The translations under genes and the position numbers were made by a program. This document shows, piece after piece, positions 9,779 to 20,259 of a DNA stretch of 48,233 bases (within the stretch, counting starts at the first letter, position 1; every line of letters starts with the position of its first letter). The stretch covers positions 1-48,233 of the forward strand of contig WION01000401.1 of assembly GCA_015039365.1 (NCBI GenBank). The letters are read 5' to 3'. The notes under the pieces are model-generated. The model was not told where the DNA came from and ran no database searches. It saw nothing but the letters and a program-made list of their open reading frames with translations. This DNA comes from Amanita rubescens (lineage: Eukaryota > Basidiomycota > Agaricomycetes > Agaricales > Amanitaceae).

Positions 9779-12700
9779 ATGAATTCGGGTTGGAGTTCAC
9801 GGGTGTCTCTGACCTCCGTTAATCGCACCGAGACAAATGTTGTGCCTACTACAGACCGAATCGTGGAAGAATGCCCAAGGTGATATTAGGTTGAACCATC
9901 AAAAGAATCTAGCTGAATTTGTTGTAGGTTCCGGATCCTTGTCGTCGGCCGAGTAAATCTTGTTGCCGTTCCTACACGTTTTTCCTGATGTCATTTCACA
10001 GTCTGGGATAGCGAAAGCGTCTCTCGTCAACGCTGTGTTTGGGGCTCCTTTCGAGGTGCATCCTCTTTTTGGCTGTGCTCCAACCGCTAACCACCATCTG
10101 GGAAATTCAGGGCCTACCAGGCACAATTCCCATCAATCAAGAATTCATCTCGCAACGGAACAAACGTCTGGCTATCCATTATTTTAATGATTATGAACCA
10201 GGAAGTGTGGAAAAATTCGGTATCTTGAAAAAATTTATCACAGATCGTAGTCGGAAGAAGTCTTTTGCTGAAAGGCTTCATGCTATTTGGTGTGCCTTTA
10301 AATCATGCAAAGCAACATAGTTCATGTTACCTCCCAGGTTATGCGTTCCCGCACATTCCGCTGACTCGAAACTCGCATTGGATGAAAAGATTTTCAAGTT
10401 GAATCGAAATAAAGGCAACTATATGCAATCTTTGTCTGAATCTATACTCACGTTGATAGTAGTACCGATAATTGTCGTTTTGACTAAATCCGACACTTTT
10501 GTATCCAAGCAGGCCGAAGCGAGCAAGGGCAGTCAAGAATCTGCCGAAAGGGAATTCAAAGAAAGATATGATCGGGTCTTCGAGACGTTGATCAAGAACG
10601 CTGTTATACCGTACACGCTCGTATCTCGTATGTATGCTTCTTGTGTCGCTTCGACCATGTTGACATCTTCTTTCAGTCTTGCAGCCTGAAACACTCCAGC
10701 GGCTGGTTCAGACCACGATGCAAAGTGTAAGAGACGGAAATTCAAGGCCACTATCTTTTCTCGCTCGCTTCAAGAAACGTTTATCCAGGGAGAACTATCA
10801 ACCAGCAAGATTAGATGAAGAATTAGCGAGTCCAGCTCCAGCTGTTTTAGCTGCGGCACAACGTGTTGATATGACGGTTAAGATTGCAACATCAATAAAG
10901 TACGCTACCATGTCCCCAATATGCTAGATCTGACGCCTTACTATCACAGAGTAGGAAAAAAGAGTAAGCGGTAAGCTTTCAACGTTCAACGTTCTTAACG
11001 TGGCTTGCAGCAATAGTGCCTGACGCGCACTTCTCCAACACTGTTCTACAAAAATGCCTAAACGCGATACATAAAGACATTGTCACGATCTGGAATATCG
11101 AGGATCCAGATGAGGTACGTGCCAGAATCTATATAAGCCGTTTTTTTCGGATTCATCGTACCTTAATAGTTACTTCTCAATGACACATTCCACCGCCGGA
11201 TGATGGTCCTTGTGGATGATCTCGGGCAAGACGAACCAAACATTACCTCGACTATGTGGGTGGAACGACAACCTTCTTAACAATCAGCGCAGCTGATGGT
11301 CATTGTCAGACCAAGAAATATGACAATAGCATCGACTGCGACTGCGCCGAGCTTAGCAAGCGTGCAAACGAACGGTGTTCACCACAAATTGTAAGTAGAC
11401 ACCTCTGTTATACCGCCCATTGTGCTGAACTTCACAGGCCCGAGCATATCCGCTGTCTCATGGGCTATGTAGTGGATCTCACACTTATCCTACAAACTGT
11501 GTTTCAAGCTTCGTTCCAAAATCAATCGACAGAGAGGGTGACACCTGACTGCCTCAGCGAAATCCTCTATGAGTTCATTTGTTCGGGAAAGAAGGATACG
11601 ATTCATGCTGCTATCGTTGAATTTGTCGGACATCAACATCCACCCGCAAGTAATGACATAGTGGATAAGATCACGTTGTTGATCGAGCAAAATGCGGTAT
11701 GACACTCATATCCCGGCGTAAACGTACCTGCTAATGATACAACACAGATAAGAGAAAATGATCTACGGTTTGATCGAACAAGGCCTCTTCTGCCCACATT
11801 ACTGGCCGTTCTCAGGGTCGAGGTGTGAGCTTTCAAAGTATTTTAACACTAGTACTAATCATCAATGCCTTTCAGCTACCTGCGCGTAATGCAGTCAATC
11901 GGATCACTCTCGATTTTATGAGGGAACTGTTGAAGCCACATGATTATCACACCATCCCTGATGAACTGACCATGAATTCGGACATTGAGCTATTCCTTGA
12001 TTTCATCGTCTTTGTGCGTCGTTGTGCTCGAGCCATTAACCTTGCTAATATCCTTTTCAACTAGCTACTCCACGACGGTAGCCTGGCTAATGACGACCTT
12101 CCAGATGCAACTCGAAGAGCGCGGAGACTAATGGGCAAGCTGTCCGAAAAGGATATCTTGCCCAAATCTCTATTTATTACCGATGTTAAGACGGATTCCA
12201 CATTCAGAATCATTGGAATGGGAGGCTTTGGAAATGTTTCCACGGGCTCACGCGGAGGACAGCATGTTGCGCTAAAAGTAATATACAGAACTTCTCATCA
12301 AGAAGTCAGTGAATTACCATCGTCAACATTCTGGTGCTAATTCCTTTGTAAAGGATTCACGCCGAAGAGTTTTCTGTAGAGAAGCGCTTGCATGGCGATC
12401 GCTCTCACATAAGTTCATCCTCCCACTTCTCGGAATATATGAAGAGGAAGGGTGGCTATTCCTTGTATCACCGCTTATGGTGCATGGAACATTGTCTGAA
12501 TGGAGGAGGAATCAGAAATCGGACGTAACCGAGATACATAGGCTGGTAAGATTCCATGTTTATCAGCGCGACAGGGTACTGATATCCACTAGATTCAAGA
12601 GGTTGCTGAGGGGGTTCAGTATATCCATTCGGAGGGGATTGTGCACGGCGACTTGCACCCAGTGAGTATCTTGATATCACACTGTTTGAGTGATCAATTT

Positions 12701-13224
12701 AAACCGTTGTGTACTAGGGGAATATCCTCCTCGATGATAATTTCCACTGCCAAATCACTGATTTTGGATTAACACGACATTCCGAAGCTACCGTTGCGCG
12801 ATCCACCACGACACATCTGTCATATTTTGCTGCACCAGAACTGTTTGGTACATGCGCTCATTGTGGCCGAGCAGAGTGTGCGGGATGCTTTGTTGGTAGT
12901 GAGCAGCCCCATAGAAGCAAAACAATGAAATCGGACATATATGCATTTGGTTGTCTTTATTATGCGGTGCGTTCGAGCGCTCCTCGACTTGATCAGCACA
13001 TTGAGCATTGGTTCACCCAGATATTCTTTGATACGGTTCCTTTTGAAGGAAAGACAGACTATCAAATCACACGACTAGTTACAGCTGGAACGCGGCCAGA
13101 TCGGTTAGCAAATCCAGGAATGGATGAAGATACGTGGAATCTCATCCAGAGCTGTTGGAAACATCTTCCTCTTGAACGTCCGACAATGGAAGAGATCGTT
13201 CGGATGCTACCTCGGCCTGCATAA
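9779..13224 (+). CDS. GTPase-like domain + helical region + TKL-like kinase (gene A)
   Basis: Family-2 gene with one kinase. Start taken at ATG 9779 (9734 and 9665 are in the same frame). Exon 1 ends EECPR, spliced to FRILVVGR and SGIAKASLVNAVF, a P-loop in which the usual GxGK is IAK; the DxxG region reads HYFNDYEPG, also degenerate; the G4 motif TKSD is kept (PIIVVLTKSD). Next come the helical LAAAQRVDM segment, a hydrophobic helix (YVVDLTLILQTVFQ), and a pre-kinase helix pair around IELFLDFIVF. The kinase has a full glycine loop (GMGGFGNV), VALKVI, REALAWRSLSH, VHGDLHP, NILLDD and DFG. After FAAPE there is an insert with C-x2-C-x4-C-x2-C. It ends RPTMEEIVRMLPRPA, stop 13222-13224. Predicted: active kinase with a weakened or dead GTPase switch. 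Convergent with MLKL-5. Confidence 0.8.
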
Positions 13225-13340
13225 GATCAATGGTCTATTCCCTTATTCCGCAGCCGTACTCTTTGAGTTATATAGTATTGCACTCCATTTATTATGACGA
13301 TCGTATAGTGAGAGCTTTGTATGTACTTGTGTAGTCGATG

Positions 13341-15341
13341 TTAATGAATAGAACCAAGCTGTTTCACTAAATCACCAATAGATGGTCTATCATTCGGACT
13401 CTTAGACCAGCATCGGCAGAGAAGCTCCCACATTTTGTCGTCCAACCCACGCTCGACGACACGGTCGTCTTTGGGGCGGTCAGGTAGTTCACCCTGCCCC
13501 TTCTTGAAAACCACCTGGATACTCTTTTTAACATCCGGGTAGGGCATTTCGTGTGTAAATAGCTAAACAAACTTGAGTATGCCAATATCAAACGTAAAAG
13601 AAGATCTGGTCCGACCTCTAGAATGGTCATGCCAAAGCTGTATATATCACCCTTGGCCGACACAGCAGCTTGTATTTCGAATATCTCCGGTGCACACCAT
13701 CTACAACTGTCCGACTGGCTAGCAGTTTGGGTGATCAAATTACCCTCAAGCTATAAGGGTGCGATTGAGCCATAGATACGATGCAGAATAGATTGACGTT
13801 ACATACCTTCGCAAGCGCGAAATCCGTGATTAGCGGCTGACCTTCATCTCCAACAAGCACATTTTCCTTATAAGAAGTTAGCATACTCATACGCAAGTGT
13901 CATACAAGGACACAAACGGCTCTCAAATTTCCATGAACGATAAACATAGAGTGGAGGACCTTGATGCCTTCTGCTATTCCGATAATCTACAACAATCAAT
14001 ATTTCAGGAAAAGTGGATGAAGTAACGTACTAGCTTTTTGTAGTCAATATCCTTGAAGTCATTCCACTTCTGGACATAACTCAGCGCATTTCCATTATCC
14101 ATCCATGGGCTAACCAGAGCCCTTGTGTGATGACGTTATAACAATGGACACTGCATGACATTGCCAGGACTCACAGACGAAGACCATCAGGGGAGTAGAA
14201 ACCGTAGAATGGTATGATATGCCTTCCCTTGTCCTTTTCATATATTTTCGCCCACACTTCGACCTCACGCCTAATCCTCTGAAGGTATGTGGGTCACGAG
14301 GGAAGATCCAACGACAGTGAGACGTACCTTTACGTTGTTCTCATCCTTCATATTGATGGAGCGGATGACCTTAATTCTGACATCTTGGCTGTTGAGATAT
14401 CTCCCTTTGTACATATCAATGTTATTGCCGTCCTCCATGCGTCTCCCTCCAGCCCATTCGACTACTTTAGAGTTTAGCTGGCACTCCGGTGGGACGCGAC
14501 CAGAGGATCGCAACAATTCGTATAGGTTTTCTGCCATATGTCTGCATTCCTCGTCCGATACGGTGTCTAAGCTCTATTTCCGAGTATTAAGGTAACTAGC
14601 CTAGGCTTGGATGTACACAATCGACGCACCGTTTGTATCATCGTCGAGACCACCCTTTGATCATCTTCCGTAATTCCGCTGTCCCTTACTTGTTGCACGA
14701 AATTGGGAGAGGCAAACTGGCCCATCATATCTTTACGGTCGACATTGTGCATCTCTTCCAGTATCCTTCTCCGTTCTTCCTCTTCCTGCTGGTGTGTCAG
14801 CCCTTCCAAATGCGCAGCCGTCTAAAAGGTCGTCAAAAAGCATTCCCTCTAGATATAGAGCGCTTACACTGAAGATAAGTAGACAGTCAGATATTCCTCT
14901 ATCGCAGGCATCCAAATCCGCCTTAAAATCGGCTTGGCGCATTAGCATATAAAACCAGTTTTTCTCAGCCCATCTCGTCATCGTATCCTTAACCTGGTTG
15001 AGACATCTACAGGTCATCAGCAAAATGGATTGTAGAGGGACAAACAACTGACCTGAACACATGATCTCGGTATTTGACTGTCCGCTTGGGGAAAGGCAGT
15101 TCTTCGTACTGCCCGAGAGAAGTGCACATGTCCTTACATCTCTGAGCGAGGTATCGCGCAGCGCTCCTATTAACAAGTCTATTTGATTATACTGCGAGAG
15201 GTACGATACATACCTATTTAGAGAGACCATTTCGCATAATTGGATGATGATGGTGAGAACGTCTCCACCAATTGACACACCGGGAAATGGTGCAGCACTG
15301 TGGAACGCAGACTTGGCAATGGAAGAGAAAGAACCACCCAT
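13341..15341 (-). CDS. MLKL-like protein 5: four-helix bundle + pseudokinase
   Basis: Start at 15341 (MGGSFSSIAK), the Met directly before the bundle and about 30 nt after a TATA block; an in-frame Met at 15392 lies upstream of that block and is unlikely. MGGSFS fits an N-myristoylation signal. Exon 1 ends MVSLNR at a normal GT donor. The bundle continues with YLAQRCKDMC and LNQVKDTMTRWAEKNW; the brace contains HLEGLTHQQEEEERRR. The pseudokinase has VRIKVIRSI, FIVHGNLRA, ITDFALAK and SCRWCAPEIF, so again HGN and DFA. Two residues before IVHGN are missing compared with the paralogues (HSM-FIVHGN instead of HSM-xPPIIHGN). The last exon holds LFTHEMPYPDVKK, the GLDDKMWELLCRCW segment and DRPSIGDLVKQL, stop at 13341-13343. 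It converges with gene A, about 116 bp between stops. Confidence 0.85.
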
Positions 15342-15371
15342 GACGGGGATGGGATGGGAGGTTCGGACCAA

Positions 15372-15388
15372 CACCAGCTTTATTATAC
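15372..15388 (-). promoter_or_regulatory. Putative core promoter of MLKL-5
   Basis: Read on the minus strand this is GTATAATAAAGCTGGTG, 31-47 nt before the ATG, nearly the same as the block before MLKL-1. About 45 nt further upstream lies GCAAGTGGCCGGCGTCTAC (15418-15436, minus strand), which recurs exactly at 35442-35460 (+) before a relic of the same family. Confidence 0.5.
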
Positions 15389-15449
15389 ACAAGCTGCACG
15401 TTTACGCGGCATGGCACGTAGACGCCGGCCACTTGCTTTCATCAGGACA

Positions 15450-16930
15450 TATCACGCGATCACAAGTGTAACACTGCCTAGTATGTCACCCTCACACGCA
15501 TCCTTCGTTCCATATCACTCAGATGATCCTCGGTCTATTAAGACATGTTAATTCTGACAAACTCCAACTGAATGTAGGCTCACTATCAGCAATTCAATTG
15601 TGCACGGTAATAAGCTCGATACAATGCCGCAACATCGCTCCAGGGTTCTATCTTCGCTCGTGGACCAGATGAGATGCCATTGCACAGCTAAGCGTGTGCT
15701 AGTCATGACCTATGCATATCAGTCTTTGATGTCCATCGTTGAATATTTTATGTCTTTTCAGCGGTGGCAGAAATATCTTTCCCTATTGATCTTAAAGTCT
15801 GAGGGTGCCACGTGTAAACACAGAGATTATCCTCACCTTGATCCCGTGCAGGAGGATCCGAACTTTGCTCGCGGTGATTTTACTAAATTTGTTCATGCAC
15901 CTTTACGATAGCAACAGGACGTCAGCTCTTTCGCTAGTCCAGATCTACGATAGACATACTCTGGAAGCCGGGTGCCGCTCTTTGACGCAGTAGTGAAAAT
16001 CAGGACTCCTGGTCTAAGTCTCCAAGGAACGAGAAAAGCGTTGGAAAACACGGTGCGGAGCAGCCTTTCTTCCACAAGCTGCGGGATTCGGCGTATCCGT
16101 ATTTGGCGTCACAGAGACGCTGTGATCAGGAAAAGAGATGGGTTGTTAATTCATGTGATATACGCCTCGAGATGGCTCTTCTGTGATTCTTCAAGACTGT
16201 TAAGCGCCGCTAAGGTTAGTCTGACAGAGATGGTGAGGCCCAGAGAACGAGTATCGAGTATCGAATAGGTATCGTACCATCCGATGATTTTGCTTCTTCC
16301 AGTCCTTTCTCCCTTTGCGGTGGCGAAATCCAGATCTAGGCAAGCCAGCTTTTCGCGCTGTAGTAGTGTGCCACTCGCGGAGGTGCAGCAGCCTTGCAAG
16401 GCGTGACCCCCACGTGTGACCGTCACAACACATCCACCACCGCGCCGGATTCCGACTGCGCTATTCTGCGGCTCTGATCCTTCGCTAGCGGCGTGCCTCA
16501 CAGTAGCAATAGGCGGTAGCTCATTGACATGAAGCTGGCGGTGACAACGGTGTGGGTGACGTAGGTCAGCGGCTAGCTTGAGCTGGAATGACTAACTAAA
16601 TGTTTGTTACAGTATGCCTTATAGTATTTACGCGATGCCACTGGCAAATCACTGGGTTTTAACGGGACCGTGAGCTCGCCCCAGCAAAAGACCGAAGCAT
16701 CCATTTCATTCAACCTCGGAATACAACATATTGCCATTGTTTAGGAAAGTTTCTAAAACATCAGCTGCGGCTGCGCGGCAGAGGTGCCAATAAGATGAAG
16801 AGGCTCCGGGATAGGTGTTATCGAGGCAGTATCATGCGCCACTCCGAGTAGTTCTGCAACTATTGCATCGCCACTTGGGTTGGGTCAATGGCCTCGAGCG
16901 TCTAGCTCCGATTCAGAAAATGGACCGAAG
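15450..16930. other. Intergenic, no gene recognised
   Basis: ORFs up to 116 codons are present (minus 16151-16501 is the longest), without recognisable motifs or exon structure. I see nothing I can support beyond the upstream region of MLKL-5. Confidence 0.4.
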
Positions 16931-16934
16931 CTCT

Positions 16935-17302
16935 TCACAATGAAATAGGATCAACAATCCACTCTATGCTTTGGTCATCTGGGACGGCACCGTCTTTGAC
17001 TGCGGCCTTGACCTGGTCTGCAGTCTGGAGAACTGCTAGGCCAACCTTGTGGCGAAGGTCTGTATGTATTATCAATAATGTCGGAAGGAAGGGGAAGTGT
17101 GGTCATAAGTGGGATAATTGCGCCTTCCGTTCTGCGCCTCTTTGGAGACGCTTGATACGATTTGGCAGGAGGCGACCAATGCCAATATCGGGCAAGTTGG
17201 CGCGTCGATCTTGAGGGTCAATGGGGTTCCAGAGTAGCCGCAATTGTAGGCAAAGGATAAAGGTGTCCCGAGGGCGAAGTTCGATTGATATCTGTGTGGG
17301 AA
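16935..17302 (-). CDS. Unrecognised two-exon gene fragment
   Basis: On the minus strand an exon-like stretch after an acatacag acceptor reads LRHKVGLAVLQTADQVKAA and ends with DPISL and a TGA at 16935-16937. Its codons favour G/C at third positions, as real coding sequence here does. Upstream, after a run of T and cacacag, another open stretch near 17110-17300 contains FALGTPLSFAYNCGYSG in one frame and a different open frame in another, so the true frame is uncertain. I do not recognise the product. It could be the 3' end of a small gene or a decayed one. Confidence 0.3.
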
Positions 17303-17468
17303 GAAAATCAAAAAAAAACCACTTGCCAGCATGATCAAGCCAATCGATGATAATATCGATAAAAAGTGGGACGTACTCTACGCGTCAGAGTTCGAGCATA
17401 GAATAAAATTCCCGCTACGTAAGTAGTGGGTTCAGTACTGGGAGCAAGCTAAGATAAATCGTTCGTCA

Positions 17469-18344
17469 TCAAACATATGGAACGATATAATTTCCAGAGC
17501 CTTCCTTGGTGTGCGTACTCCCAGCTGGACAAGGCCCGGTAACACCTCCTCCATACCACAGCAACTGACACTTTCTACACCACGACCAATCGCTTTGACC
17601 TTGAGTTGCGGTACTGAGAACATAATTGCCGCTTCCACCAAAGTTGTGTCCACCACCCGCGCGCGCGCAAACTCCAGTGCCGAATCCTGAGTATGCCAAT
17701 CCATAACACCTGTTGCACCACTTCCAGTCAGGCTGTCCGGGCGCCTTGGGTTCATTGTTCGTGAGTTTGTAATTTAAGCTACCGACGTGCGTGTGGGCAC
17801 CACCAGACGTGCAGACTGAATATCCATCGAAGGCGAGGCATTGACACTTGTGGCACCAGCGCCACTGATCTTGGCCTCCTGTGATAGAGTTACCAAGCGT
17901 GTAATTGCCACTGCCGCTAAAAGTGTGATTTCCGCCGCTCATGCATGGTCCACTGGCAAATGTCATTGCCTGGCATTTGGAGCACCAATGCCAGTTCGGC
18001 TGTCCGGGCGCACTAGGGTTGTTGACGGGAATACTATAGTTTCCGCTGGCCGACTGCTCGTGGATTCCACCGCCTGGGCATGGACCGACCTAGGACCTAG
18101 TTGAGTTTGAAAACACTGTGCATACAAGCATAACAAAACCAACTGTCGTGCTGAAGGACATTTCTTGACATTTGTTACACCACTTCCAACCGTTTTGTTC
18201 GCCGCTAGCGGGGGGCTGAGTCGACACGCTGTAGTCTCCACTTTGCGAATGATCATGTATACCCCTTGCTGCGCAAACAGCATTTCCCGCAAACGAGAGA
18301 ACTCCGCATTTGTTGCACCAGTACCAATCGGTCTGGAGAGGCAT
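17469..18344 (-). CDS. Six-repeat WxWCxxC protein (putative metal-binding repeats)
   Basis: Start at 18344 (MPLQTDWYWCNKC). One intron of 54 nt (18090-18143, gttggt...cctag) falls inside repeat 2; keeping it would break the repeat. The protein is almost entirely six repeats of about 45-55 residues with the pattern W-x-W-C-x-[KR]-C, then a C, then G-x-H and S-G-x-Y, for example WKWCNKC...GPCPGGGIHE...SGNYSI. Each repeat offers three Cys and one His, which could bind Zn or form disulphides. No signal peptide or membrane segment is visible. Comparable short WCxKC...GGxH repeats occur in proteins of actinobacteria and some fungi, as far as I recall; function is not known to me. It has no obvious link to the surrounding kinase cluster. 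Stop at 17469-17471. Confidence 0.75.
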
Positions 18345-18901
18345 CTTGGATGGAATCGAGAGTTATCAGTATTGTCAGTGTCCAAATCGATGAGGATCGT
18401 CCCCATCGAGTAGCTACATGCATCTGCTATCTGGCTATTTATAGATAGACAGATGTACAACTAGATTGTTCTCTGGGTATCTACGCGTTACAATGCGCAT
18501 TGTCCAATCACAATGCTCCCTACAATTCTCAACACTCCCTATCAAGCTTGAAGCGAGCCCACACCTACATGAGTCGAAGGAGACGAAATTCAAATTGCCA
18601 ACGTGACGTGGATGCGCCGCTTTATCAATTGTGTAACGCGCAAGTCTCTTAAGAAATCCAAAACCAAACACACCTGGTTATTCCAAGAACCTCGTTCAAC
18701 CACTAGTTGGCATAAAAGCGCGATCACGCCTTCGCGCGCTGCAGGAAACACCGACTCCAGCGGACGACGATGTTGATGTACGTATGCGTACGCACACGTC
18801 ACGGTAATCATCGAGTCACGCACACCTTCGCTCTTACTCGCGCCCACAATCCTGGTTCAAATTCCGTATAGGTTGAATTCGTTGTCATCTTATCGAATGG
18901 T
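18345..18901. other. Intergenic, presumed 5' region of the repeat protein
   Basis: A short AT-rich stretch (tatttatagatag, 18434-18446) about 90 nt upstream of the ATG at 18344 could serve as its TATA box (minus strand: ctatctataaata). Nothing else is recognised. Confidence 0.3.
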
Positions 18902-19270
18902 TTGTCGTGGCACAGCTATCTTGTGTTAGGACTCACGTTGAAATGTCAGGTTCAAGTCAAGTCAGTCTATGTGAAGGGCTACGGCGTTGATGATCGCAAG
19001 ATCTCAGAAATCATGAAGGTAGATCCCTCAGATGGAAGGATCGACGTCGGTGTCCAGAAAATCTTGAACCACGTGGATCGCGAGTCTCATTGGCTACTCA
19101 GTGGGCGTAGTCTGGATGGGTGTTCCTATATCGTCATATCGTTCGGCAAAGACGCGTTTAGTAACAACCTGGAGGAGTTGGAGAAAAAGCCTCTCCCTTC
19201 TCCGAAATATCTTCAAGAAATGGACGTCGTATTCTATGGTCCTGCGGTGTTTGGGTTCGTCTCGTGGTAG
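18902..19270 (+). CDS. Hypothetical protein, possibly a diverged bundle fragment
   Basis: A single open frame of 122 codons from ATG 18902 to the stop at 19268-19270. Internally it reads VKGYGVDDRKISEIMKVDPS and, near the end, NNLEELEKKPLPSPKYLQEMD. That last part resembles the second bundle exon of the MLKL-like family (ALEQYEKKPIPDSTIQPRD in MLKL-1), and the DNA around GAGAAAAAGCCTCTCCCT matches GAGAAGAAACCTCTCCCT of MLKL-3. No P-x-PGLG exon and no kinase exons lie near it. It may be a relic carrying one family exon, or a chance match. Expression is unknown. Confidence 0.3.
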   Translation: MSWHSYLVLGLTLKCQVQVKSVYVKGYGVDDRKISEIMKVDPSDGRIDVGVQKILNHVDRESHWLLSGRSLDGCSYIVISFGKDAFSNNLEELEKKPLPSPKYLQEMDVVFYGPAVFGFVSW

Positions 19271-20210
19271 AGACCATGCCACAATTTGTCGTATGCATGC
19301 ACTTTGTACGTGATTGAGATAAACTTCGACTTTCACGCTGATCCATTCTTTAGCCTGCCCTTGATTGAAATTTATTCAATTATTCACTGAGGTTGTAATC
19401 TCGGAAAAGGAAAAAGAAACTTGAAGGCTAAGCGCGTGTACGCAAGCAGCCATGGGATTTCGGGTCAAAGCAGCCAGCTACCGAAATCATAGGCAAAGGT
19501 TGTTGAGACCTCTTCTCGCAGTGGAAAGGCGGGCCTAGCGTGCTAGTTGTCATTTGTGAATTGCGAGATGCCTGTTTTTGGGGGGGAAAAAGGAGTGGAA
19601 TCAACCTCGCCGCACCTAACAACTTAGTATTCGCCATTTCGGATTTGACGGAGAGTGTACTAGTGCAATTGGACGTCCGTTTCCGAGAACCGGCCGTTCC
19701 AGCCCGCCGATCGAAGACTCCATATCTTCGTGAAGATACCACCTATTACTGGTGAGTAGAGCCTTTTGTTCTTCAGGACGACAATAATTGATGATGACGC
19801 TTTCTTTTCCCTGACCATCCACTTTAACTGGTTGCCCACCCTTCGTTTCCTCACCCTCATCTTGTCATGGCTTATCGTTCACACTGTCACGTCCCCCAAC
19901 CCGCATACCCTCCTAAACTCGATTGTCATCCCCTTATTTCTTTTGTTGCCTCCCGACCATTGAACCTGGATGTACTAGAAAACATCTATTTTTGGCTGGA
20001 TTAAGTAAGAGAAGATTGTATTCCACACTATTATTCCAAAAAGAGTTGCGAGTCTACCACCGACGAGTGTTGTCGGACATATGCGGTGCTAGAGCTGTAA
20101 TGATCAAAGTTATTGTTCTTGATCAGAAAACCACATATGTTCGCGTGCTCACTGCGCATAACGAGAACGGGATGCGGTGCTTTCCAGTGCCGTGTCGGTG
20201 CTTAGATTTC
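19271..20210. other. Intergenic upstream of MLKL-3
   Basis: ORFs on both strands (19428-19742 minus, 19540-19755 plus, 19923-20447 plus) show no domain. The last one runs out of frame through exon 1 of MLKL-3 and is a shadow. Confidence 0.4.
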
Positions 20211-20212
20211 CG

Positions 20213-20228
20213 ATATATATATATACTT
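20213..20228 (+). promoter_or_regulatory. TATA-like AT repeat before MLKL-3
   Basis: An alternating AT run (atatatatatatac) lies about 30-45 nt upstream of ATG 20260. It sits where the TATAAA/CTGG block of the paralogues is found, but the CTGG part is not present. Confidence 0.35.
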
Positions 20229-20259
20229 AAGTTGCCTGCGACCTGCATCTCGGTCTGCC

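Noticed and set aside
18780..18870. Possible tRNA because of a GGTTCAAATTCC-like T-loop near 18853
   Set aside because: The flanking bases do not form a T-stem and no acceptor or anticodon arm can be drawn.
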